From: Thermotogae bacterium
GTDB taxonomy: Bacteria; Thermotogota; Thermotogae; Petrotogales; Kosmotogaceae
Length of the DNA stretch: 11,696 bases
NCBI GenBank assembly: GCA_003643975.1
Contig: QNAR01000033.1
Coordinates: 1-11,696 of the forward strand
Direction: 5' to 3'
Shown: one piece after another, positions 1 to 5,554 of the stretch
Position numbering within the stretch: the first letter of the stretch is position 1
Layout of the letters: each line of letters begins with the position of its first letter
Made by a program: the position numbers and the translations under genes
Notes under the pieces: generated by a model
What the model saw: only the letters and a program-made list of their open reading frames with translations
What the model was told of the DNA's origin: nothing
The model's database searches: none

Positions 1-18
1 CTTTTCATTCTTTTCCAT
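1..18 (-). CDS. Possible 5' end of a divergent gene (6 codons visible)
   Basis: On the minus strand an ATG at 18-16 opens a frame reading MEKNEK to the window edge. It is preceded, with a gap of 5 nt, by GAGGGTGAG (complement of 24-32), a strong match to the Shine-Dalgarno consensus seen at other genes here. A perfect TATAAT (complement of 37-42) lies just upstream. Nothing can be said about the product. The call rests only on the ribosome site plus start codon, and could be chance. Confidence 0.4.
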
Positions 19-32
19 TAGATCTCACCCTC

Positions 33-46
33 TGGTATTATACTAT
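33..46. promoter_or_regulatory. Candidate divergent promoter with overlapping -10 elements
   Basis: Positions 35-43 read GTATTATAC, a perfect inverted repeat around a central T. On the plus strand this gives an extended -10 (TG at 33-34, TATTAT at 36-41) for the acyltransferase gene at 61. On the minus strand it gives TATAAT (42-37) for the possible gene starting at 18. No good -35 hexamer is visible for either direction. Both predicted leaders would be only about 12-14 nt, which is short, so at least one direction may be fortuitous. Confidence 0.35.
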
Positions 47-60
47 CGGGGGTTGAAAAA

Positions 61-1248
61 ATGTTAATCACGAGTTTTCTGGGCATCCTTTTTGGTTATC
101 TTACAGGCAGCATTCAGCCAGCTTATTTTTTAACGCTCATTGTAACCGGTCAAGATATCCGGGAAAGGGGCTCCGGACACGCCGGCACCACAAATGTGTT
201 GAGAGAAGTTGGGGTGATACCCGGAATATTAACGGCAATGGTTGATGTTCTCAAAGGCATTGTCGCCCTACTATTTGCCAGGAACATCCTTGGATTACCC
301 GAGACGATAGCTTTTGCCAGTGGGTTCGCTGCAGTACTCGGACATGTTTTCCCCTTTTATCTCCATTTTCGCGGGGGGCGTGGTGCGGCCACAACAACTG
401 GTTTGCTGCTCTATTATCTCTTCAGGCTTGCCCCTTTTTACGAACCGCGGTTGTTACTCGCTGACCTGGGTTTTCTACTTGTACTGATCCTTTCTGCAAT
501 CTTGATAGCCAGAGAAGAAAACATGCTTGCGATTGTGATAATACCAGCATTCAGTTTCATCATACTCTTTCGCTTTTTTTCGGAAGCTGAATCTTTCTTT
601 ATATTAACCTGCAATACGTACATCTTTGTTATCAGTACCCTAAACATCAAAAAGTACAACCTTTTAAGGCTTGAAAACGAAGATTTCAGGTTGTGGAGAG
701 TGCTCATAAGGCCTTTTGCATTTTCTTTCCCGGCGCTCAGTTTCTTCATGCCGGTTGAAAAGCTCATATTACTGATAGGTGTAATTCTCGCTCTCTTCGC
801 TTTTCTCGATGTTTCAAGGCTTCTCTTTCATAAGGTGCAGCAGGTTCTGAACAGGATTTTCCCTCAGATGTATAAACTTTCTGAAAAAGAAAGGGTCTCA
901 AGCATAACCGGATTCTTGCTCGGAGTTTTCATAGCCTTTTTGTTTTTTGAACAAAAGATAGCCATTGCCGCTGTGAGCTTTTCCATCTTCGGAGATATGA
1001 GTGCAAAAATTGGCGGTAAATTATTCGGTAGAAAGAAAATCTTTAACAAAAGCCTTGAAGGTAGCTTGGCATTCTTTACAGCCACCTTCGTAATTTCATA
1101 TGTTCTTTTCCTATATGCCATAGTTCCCTTTTGGTTATCACTCGCAGGAGGTGTTGTTGCCACAATCGTCGAGCTGTTGCCCTTGCACATCGATGATAAC
1201 GTTTCTGTCCCATTGCTCTCTGGTCTCGTTATGCACCTTTTTAGCTGA
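61..1248 (+). CDS. plsY: PlsY-type glycerol-3-phosphate acyltransferase fused to a CTP-dependent lipid kinase-like domain
   Basis: A 395-residue polytopic membrane protein, about twice the usual PlsY length of roughly 200. Residues 1-205 carry the PlsY signatures: GSIQPAY at 16-22, DIRERGSGHAGTTNVLR at 32-48, GHVFPFYLHFRGGRGAAT at 94-111 and a weaker third motif NIKKYNLLRLENE at 195-207. PlsY transfers an acyl group from acyl-phosphate to glycerol-3-phosphate to make lysophosphatidate. Residues about 280-395 look like the SEC59/DGK1 dolichol, phytol or diacylglycerol kinase family: GD at 311-312, FGRKK at 322-326, KSLEGS at 330-335, E371 and DDNVSVP at 378-384. These enzymes phosphorylate a lipid alcohol with CTP at the membrane. 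The loop variants GSGHAG (usually GSGNIG) and GGRG (usually GGKG) are conservative. The ATG has GGGGG 8 nt upstream. The N-terminal assignment is firm. The kinase assignment is by motif and the substrate is unknown; a CdsA-like cytidylyltransferase is the alternative but fits less well. Confidence 0.85.
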   Translation: MLITSFLGILFGYLTGSIQPAYFLTLIVTGQDIRERGSGHAGTTNVLREVGVIPGILTAMVDVLKGIVALLFARNILGLPETIAFASGFAAVLGHVFPFYLHFRGGRGAATTTGLLLYYLFRLAPFYEPRLLLADLGFLLVLILSAILIAREENMLAIVIIPAFSFIILFRFFSEAESFFILTCNTYIFVISTLNIKKYNLLRLENEDFRLWRVLIRPFAFSFPALSFFMPVEKLILLIGVILALFAFLDVSRLLFHKVQQVLNRIFPQMYKLSEKERVSSITGFLLGVFIAFLFFEQKIAIAAVSFSIFGDMSAKIGGKLFGRKKIFNKSLEGSLAFFTATFVISYVLFLYAIVPFWLSLAGGVVATIVELLPLHIDDNVSVPLLSGLVMHLFS

Positions 1249-1254
1249 TATAAT
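1246..1254 (+). promoter_or_regulatory. Extended -10 promoter candidate for the nucleotidyltransferase
   Basis: TGATATAAT gives a perfect -10 hexamer (1249-1254) with the TG extension at 1246-1247. The TG is part of the TGA stop codon of the preceding gene. Transcription would start near 1261, leaving a leader of about 24 nt that holds the ribosome site at 1272-1279. No convincing -35 box is visible about 17 nt upstream. It would allow the downstream genes to be expressed independently of the acyltransferase. Confidence 0.45.
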
Positions 1255-1284
1255 ATTAATACGTTGTTTTCAGGGGGGATCGTT

Positions 1285-2388
1285 TTGAAAGCGATGATTC
1301 TTGCGGCAGGTAAGGGAACAAGGGTTAAGCCTCTCACCAACCATATTCCCAAACCCATGATACCGATAATCGACAAACCCGTCGTGGAGTTTCTGATCGA
1401 ACTGCTGGTAAAGCATGGCATCAAGGAAGTGATGCTCAACATATCTCACCTCGGCTGGAAAATTCAAGAATTTCTTGGTGATGGATATAGATACGGGATT
1501 CATATTGGCTATTCCTTTGAAGGACATTACGATGCCTCAGGCAATCTCATAACTGAGCCCATAGGCTCCGCTGGGGGTATGAAACGTATACAACAAAAAT
1601 ACGGGTTTTTCGATGAAACTTTCATTGTGCTCTGCGGCGATGCTATCGTGGATCTTGATATAACAAAGGCTCTTAATTTCCACCGTTCACACAATGCAAT
1701 TGCCACAATAATCACCAAAGAGGTTCCCGCAGAAATGGTGTCAAATTATGGCATTGTTGTAACGGATATCGAGGGACGAGTCAAGAGTTTTCAGGAAAAG
1801 CCTTCTCCCCATGAAGCGTTATCCAGGGTTGCAAACACGGGCATATACATATTTGAACCGGATATCCTCAAATATGTGCCTACCGATACATTTTACGATA
1901 TAGGGAGCCAGCTTTTCCCGGCGCTCGTGGAAGCAGGTGCTCCACTTTATGCGTTTAATATGGATTTTCAATGGCTTGACATAGGCAGAAATTCTGATTA
2001 TTTGAAAATTCTTGAGATGGCTCTCAAGGAAGAAATTGCTGGATTTGAAATTCATGGGAAAAGGCTTTCAGAAAAACTGTGGATTGGCGCTGGTACCAGA
2101 ATCAGTCCTGAAGCAAAACTCGTTCCCCCTGTGTGGATTGGACCAGCTGCTGTGGTGGAGAAAAATGCTGAAATTATCGGCCCGGTATTAATCGGTGCAA
2201 ATACCGTAATTTCGGAAGGTACAGTTGTTAAAAACAGTTATATAATGGACTATGTGAAACTACTCCCGGGCATCACCTTTGAAAAGATGCTCATAAGCCC
2301 GGAATATTTCGTGAAGCTCAGCGGTGAAAATGGAACGATATCCGGCAGTTTCTACGATGTTTTCGTAAAAGACGTGAGGAGCCAATGA
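1285..2388 (+). CDS. Sugar-1-phosphate nucleotidyltransferase with left-handed beta-helix C-terminus
   Basis: Catalyses formation of an NDP-sugar from NTP and sugar-1-phosphate in the cytoplasm; the family includes GDP-mannose and dTDP/UDP-glucose pyrophosphorylases. From the chosen TTG start the protein is 367 residues. Residues 1-240 form the NTP_transferase domain: LAAGKGTRVKPLT at 6-18 followed by PKPM, the metal-binding GDAIVDLD at 118-125, EKP at 171-173 and WLDIGRNSDY around 230-239. Residues about 266-325 show hexapeptide-like repeats (WIGAG, WIGPAA, LIGAN) of a left-handed beta-helix. This length and layout match archaeal and bacterial mannose-1-phosphate guanylyltransferase-like proteins, but the sugar and base cannot be read off. 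TTG 1285 is preferred because AGGGGGGA (1272-1279) lies 5 nt upstream; an in-frame TTG at 1264 precedes that site and ATG 1294 is too far from it. The GNAT gene follows after one base, so the two are likely co-transcribed. Confidence 0.85.
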   Translation: MKAMILAAGKGTRVKPLTNHIPKPMIPIIDKPVVEFLIELLVKHGIKEVMLNISHLGWKIQEFLGDGYRYGIHIGYSFEGHYDASGNLITEPIGSAGGMKRIQQKYGFFDETFIVLCGDAIVDLDITKALNFHRSHNAIATIITKEVPAEMVSNYGIVVTDIEGRVKSFQEKPSPHEALSRVANTGIYIFEPDILKYVPTDTFYDIGSQLFPALVEAGAPLYAFNMDFQWLDIGRNSDYLKILEMALKEEIAGFEIHGKRLSEKLWIGAGTRISPEAKLVPPVWIGPAAVVEKNAEIIGPVLIGANTVISEGTVVKNSYIMDYVKLLPGITFEKMLISPEYFVKLSGENGTISGSFYDVFVKDVRSQ

Positions 2389-2389
2389 C

Positions 2390-2818
2390 ATGAGTGATTT
2401 CAAAATCAAGTTTGCCACAGAAGCCGATCGTGCCTTTTGCTCTGATGTTGATGCCGAACTTCCGGAGGCATTATTAAAAGAAAAGCTAAGAAAAAACGAG
2501 TTGATAATAGCAACAAAGGACAATCAGCCTGTGGGTTATCTAAGGCTCGAATATCTATGGCATAAAGTTCCTTTTATAGGCCTGATATACGTGCTTCGTG
2601 AATACAGAGGGCAAGGCTGTGGCAAGGAAATACTCCATTTTTTGGAAGGCTACCTTAAGCTGAAGGGACATTCTTTTCTTCTCAGTTCCTCGCAAGCTGA
2701 TGAATCAGCTCCTCAGCATTGGCATAGAAGCTCCGGGTTTTACGAATGTGGTATTATCTCTGCCTTGAATGACGGGGGTATAGGTGAGATATTTTTCAGA
2801 AAAGACTTTAATGGCTGA
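2390..2818 (+). CDS. GNAT-family N-acetyltransferase
   Basis: A 142-residue single-domain protein of the Gcn5-related acetyltransferase fold, which moves an acetyl group from acetyl-CoA to an amine. The acetyl-CoA pyrophosphate loop is clear: V68-L-R-E-Y followed by RGQGCG at 73-78. Before it, PVGYLRLE and the strand around FIGLIYVL match the central sheet. Near the C-terminus the HWHRSSGFYECG segment is the usual late GNAT motif, where the aromatic-glycine-phenylalanine pattern closes the fold. The start ATG lies one base after the previous stop and has GAGGAG inside the end of that gene 8 nt upstream, so translation is probably coupled. The substrate cannot be inferred. No link to the neighbouring nucleotidyltransferase beyond proximity is visible. 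Confidence 0.85.
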   Translation: MSDFKIKFATEADRAFCSDVDAELPEALLKEKLRKNELIIATKDNQPVGYLRLEYLWHKVPFIGLIYVLREYRGQGCGKEILHFLEGYLKLKGHSFLLSSSQADESAPQHWHRSSGFYECGIISALNDGGIGEIFFRKDFNG

Positions 2819-2833
2819 AAGGATGTGGCATAT

Positions 2834-3037
2834 ATGACGGGTTTTCTTGCAATTATAGGGGCTCTTTTCCTCCTCTATCTAGCTATCAGGCATTTCCCGG
2901 CTCTTGTGGCAGTCGCTACCGGGCTTGGCGTTGTGGTCATCGTCATTTTCGTGATAGTTGGTATTGCCATTGTATTTTTGCCTATTTTATTGCTTTTGGG
3001 TTTGATCCTGCTGGTGGCAAGGCTTTTAACGCATTGA
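2834..3037 (+). CDS. Small hydrophobic membrane protein, unknown function
   Basis: A 67-residue protein made almost wholly of hydrophobic residues. Segments about 4-18, 23-47 and 48-62 could give two or three membrane helices, separated by R19-H20 and P50, and R63 lies near the end. I do not recognise a family. ATG 2834 is preferred over an in-frame GTG at 2825 because the AAAGGATGTG stretch (2818-2827), a one-mismatch ribosome site overlapping the GNAT stop, sits 6 nt before the ATG and would cover the GTG itself. The 15-nt gap and shared ribosome site suggest it is the last gene of the nucleotidyltransferase-GNAT transcript. Its reality rests on the uninterrupted hydrophobic frame and ribosome site. 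Confidence 0.65.
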   Translation: MTGFLAIIGALFLLYLAIRHFPALVAVATGLGVVVIVIFVIVGIAIVFLPILLLLGLILLVARLLTH

Positions 3038-3040
3038 CCA

Positions 3041-3049
3041 TGGTATGAT
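3041..3049 (+). promoter_or_regulatory. Extended -10 promoter candidate for the HD-GYP gene
   Basis: TGGTATGAT is a TG-extended -10 with one mismatch to TATAAT, placed just after the stop of the small membrane protein gene. A start near 3056 would give a leader of about 70 nt before the ATG at 3126. No -35 box or clear hairpin is seen. The 88-nt gap (3038-3125) is the longest non-coding stretch in the window, which supports a separate transcription unit here. Confidence 0.4.
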
Positions 3050-3125
3050 CGATGGCATTGCAAAGTTTCTCGTTTTGCCCTGACTATGGATTTGAAACAA
3101 TCACACTTGAAAAGAGGCGAATGAC

Positions 3126-4484
3126 ATGGAAAATTCTACTATTCTCATAGTGAGCCGAAACAGGATCTTTGGAGTGTATCTCAAAAGGCTTTTCGAAAGT
3201 TGGGGTTGCCCAGAAACTTTCACATTGTCAAAAACCAGTGAAGTCATGGAGAAGATTGAACAATATGCCCCCGATCTCGCGGTAATTGACATTCAAGGGA
3301 AGGAAGAAAAAGAGTTTTTCAAACTTGAAGCCTGGTTGAAGGATAAATATAATATTCCTTCAGTATTGTTAATCCCGATCGAACTAATAGATTCCTTGAT
3401 GGAAAAATCCATAGATGCTTCCTTTGGATACGTCTCTAAACCCTTTGAAGAAAAATTTCTTAGAATAAACATTCTTGCCGCCCTCAGGCTTTCAAAAGCT
3501 CAAAAAGAACTTCATGCAAACGAAGAATTTCTATCGACTGTTCTCAGGAGCATGAAAGAAGCCGTTGTTGTTCTGGACGATGCAGAAAATATAATCCTGG
3601 TAAACCCTGAGGCGGAAAAACTCCTTTCAAGGAAAAGCTCAGAACTCATAGGAAATAACGCCAGAAAAGTTCTGACCTTTGAGAGCTTTGAGGGAGAAGA
3701 AATAGAATTTTTTTCTGGAAAAGTACCCGCAGAATGTTATCTTATCGCCAAAGGGAAGATACCCGTATCTATTAATTATTCTCAGGTTAAAGGCAAGAAT
3801 TTCCATGGTTGGCTTGTAACCATGAACGATATAACTGAAAGAATGCAATCGAGAAAAGAACTCAAGGAAAGCTATGAACGTCTTGAGAAGACTTTAATGG
3901 GAACAGTGAGAACAATAAGCAAGATAACAGAAAGCCGGGATAGTTACACGGCAGCACATCAACAGCATGTAGCTGTGATATCAGTGGAAATCGCAAAGCA
4001 GCTGGGATTTTCACATGATAGACTCAAATGGCTTTATATAGCAGCGCTCCTACACGATGTTGGGAAGGTTTCTGTCCCTTCTGAAATACTCTCCAAACCT
4101 ACAAAACTGAATCATTTCGAAATGGAACTTGTAAAAATGCATGCTGAAACTGGCTACCAAATACTCAAAGACATTCCTTTCCCCATGAAATTAGCCGAAA
4201 TCATCAGGCAACATCACGAACGGCTTGATGGTTCTGGATATCCGTATGGGTTGAAAGGTGATGAAATCTTGCTTGAAGCACGTATATTGGCTGTAGCAGA
4301 CGTGCTGGATGCCATAACTAATCACAGGCCCTACCGGCCTGCCCTCGGACTTGAAGTAGCACTCGACGAACTTAAAAAAAACAGAGGTAAGCTTTATGAT
4401 CCGCAGGTTGTTGATGCCTGCCTCAAAGCAATAGAAAAGGGCAAGCTGGTAATTGGTGCGTTGGAAGAAAAGGATTATTTCTAA
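3126..4484 (+). CDS. Degenerate receiver - PAS - HD-GYP protein, probable cyclic-di-GMP phosphodiesterase
   Basis: A 452-residue soluble signalling protein. Residues 1-120 have the receiver fold with D55 (in APDLAVIDI) and K105 (SKPF), but the acidic pair after the first strand is replaced by S10-R11-N12 (ILIVSRNR), so normal Mg-dependent phosphorylation is doubtful. Residues about 132-240 form a PAS domain ending in DITERMQ, a likely sensor. Residues 255-450 are an HD-GYP domain, which hydrolyses c-di-GMP: H278, the HD pair at 310-311 in LLHDVGK, H363-H364, and the signature DGSGYP at 368-373. All key metal and GYP residues are present, so it should be active; H281 stands where an Arg is usual. 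The ATG has AGAGGCG about 7 nt upstream. The gene converges on cheB and the two stop codons overlap, which places a c-di-GMP-degrading enzyme against a c-di-GMP-making operon. Confidence 0.9.
   Translation: MENSTILIVSRNRIFGVYLKRLFESWGCPETFTLSKTSEVMEKIEQYAPDLAVIDIQGKEEKEFFKLEAWLKDKYNIPSVLLIPIELIDSLMEKSIDASFGYVSKPFEEKFLRINILAALRLSKAQKELHANEEFLSTVLRSMKEAVVVLDDAENIILVNPEAEKLLSRKSSELIGNNARKVLTFESFEGEEIEFFSGKVPAECYLIAKGKIPVSINYSQVKGKNFHGWLVTMNDITERMQSRKELKESYERLEKTLMGTVRTISKITESRDSYTAAHQQHVAVISVEIAKQLGFSHDRLKWLYIAALLHDVGKVSVPSEILSKPTKLNHFEMELVKMHAETGYQILKDIPFPMKLAEIIRQHHERLDGSGYPYGLKGDEILLEARILAVADVLDAITNHRPYRPALGLEVALDELKKNRGKLYDPQVVDACLKAIEKGKLVIGALEEKDYF
4481..4484. other. Overlapping convergent stop codons
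   Basis: The four bases CTAA hold the TAA of the HD-GYP gene on the plus strand (4482-4484) and the TAG of cheB on the minus strand (4483-4481). There is no room for a terminator between the genes. The T-run at 4498-4503 is not preceded by a usable stem, so each transcript probably runs into the other gene as antisense. Confidence 0.9.
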
Positions 4485-5554
4485 GGAATTTGACCAACTT
4501 TTTTAACAATCTCTTCGGCGATTTTGTGAGAAGGCAAAACAGTTCTTGCGCCTCCAAGCTTAATCGCTTCTTGTGGCATTCCAAAGACTACAGCGGTTTC
4601 TTTGGATTCTGCTATCGTGTAGCCACCTGTTTTATTGATGCGCACCATAGCCCTTGCTCCATCGTCTCCCATGCCTGTCATGAGAACTCCGATGGTTTTA
4701 TTTCCAAAGATTTCAAGAACCGCGTCCATCATTATATCGACCGAAGGCATGAATGTATGCTTCGGTACTTTTGAAAGGTGAATGGCGTATTGGGAATCAT
4801 TCAATTTTCTCAGTTTCAAATGATAGCCACCTTTACCAACATACACCGTTCCGGGTTTTATTGGTAAGTTCTCCTGTGCTTCTACGACTCTGAGCTGGCA
4901 GTATTTGTTGAGCCTTTCAGCGTAATTTTGCGTGAAAGAAGGGGGCATATGCTGCACGAGAAACACGGCAGCATTTAAGTCTGCAGGCAACTGGGGCAAT
5001 ACGTCATAAATGTTTTTTGGTCCTCCTGTTGAAATGCCTATGGCAATAGCATAAAACTCTGTTGGTAATACTTCACTGCCCAAAGCGGGTTTTGCTTTTA
5101 TTTTCCTTTTTGGTGATTCGGTTTTCAGAAGTCTCAAAAGGGCTGTGCTTTTTGAATATTGCGCAGCTGATTTTACCTTTGATATGAGCGGGGTTCTTAT
5201 GTTCATGAGTGTGGCAATAGTATTGCTATCTGGTTTGGGAACATAGTCAAAAGCACCGATTTCCAGCGCTTCCAGCGCTTCTTGTGAATTTTCCTGAGTT
5301 ACAACTGAAACCATGATCACTGGGGCTATTGCTTCATCCACAATTTCCTTAAGAGCTTCTAATCCGTTTTTTTCAGGCATGATCACATCCAAAGTAATCA
5401 CGTCGGGATGCAAAGCTTTCGCCGTCTTAACGGCTTCAAAACCATCCCTGGCAAATCCTGCCACTTCTATATTAGGATCTGACTCAAGCAGTGTTTTCAA
5501 AAGTCGGCGAGTAAGTGGCGAATCGTCAACTACCAGAACTCTGATTTTTTCCAT
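4481..5554 (-). CDS. cheB: Chemoreceptor glutamate methylesterase CheB (receiver - methylesterase)
   Basis: Removes methyl groups from receptor glutamates (and can deamidate glutamines), giving adaptation in chemosensory systems. 357 residues, normal CheB length. Receiver domain 1-120 has the full set: D10-D11, phospho-acceptor D56 (ITLDVIMP), S83 and K107 in GAFDYVPKP. After a linker, the methylesterase domain (about 165-350) shows the catalytic triad in its usual motifs: S175 in GISTGGP, H202 in VQHMPPSFT and D298 in MTGMGDDGA. So it should be active and switched on by phosphorylation from CheA. It is the last gene of the che operon in the window. Its ATG lies 29 nt inside the end of the CheW gene with GGAG 10 nt upstream, suggesting coupled translation. 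In this setting it plays the WspF-like feedback role (inference). Confidence 0.93.
   Translation of the reverse strand: MEKIRVLVVDDSPLTRRLLKTLLESDPNIEVAGFARDGFEAVKTAKALHPDVITLDVIMPEKNGLEALKEIVDEAIAPVIMVSVVTQENSQEALEALEIGAFDYVPKPDSNTIATLMNIRTPLISKVKSAAQYSKSTALLRLLKTESPKRKIKAKPALGSEVLPTEFYAIAIGISTGGPKNIYDVLPQLPADLNAAVFLVQHMPPSFTQNYAERLNKYCQLRVVEAQENLPIKPGTVYVGKGGYHLKLRKLNDSQYAIHLSKVPKHTFMPSVDIMMDAVLEIFGNKTIGVLMTGMGDDGARAMVRINKTGGYTIAESKETAVVFGMPQEAIKLGGARTVLPSHKIAEEIVKKVGQIP
5526..5554 (-). other. 29-nt overlap of the CheW gene end and cheB start
   Basis: The CheW frame ends at the TGA at 5528-5526 while cheB starts at ATG 5554-5552 in another frame. The cheB ribosome site (GGAG) lies within the CheW coding sequence. 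The overlap argues that both are made from one mRNA and that cheB translation depends on ribosomes finishing CheW. Confidence 0.85.

Noticed and set aside
864..1442. Long minus-strand open frame of 192 codons across the acyltransferase end and nucleotidyltransferase start
   Set aside because: It is antisense to two well-supported genes, has no recognisable domain and low-complexity composition; a shadow frame.
3035..3049. TTGACC at 3034-3039 as a -35 box for the HD-GYP promoter
   Set aside because: It lies only about 4 nt from the -10 candidate, far short of the usual 16-18 nt spacing.
3058..3087. Possible hairpin (GCAAA ... TTTGC) or leader element before the HD-GYP gene
   Set aside because: Only five weak base pairs with a 9-nt loop and no T-run or conserved riboswitch pattern.
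4485..4510. T-run (4498-4503) as a terminator for the HD-GYP gene
   Set aside because: No stable GC-rich stem precedes the run; only 3-bp pairings can be drawn, and the region codes for the CheB C-terminus.
5261..5278. Tandem 9-bp repeat TTCCAGCGC in cheB
   Set aside because: Encodes the EALEALE segment before GAFDYVPKP, a normal CheB helix; most likely coincidence or old slippage without function.
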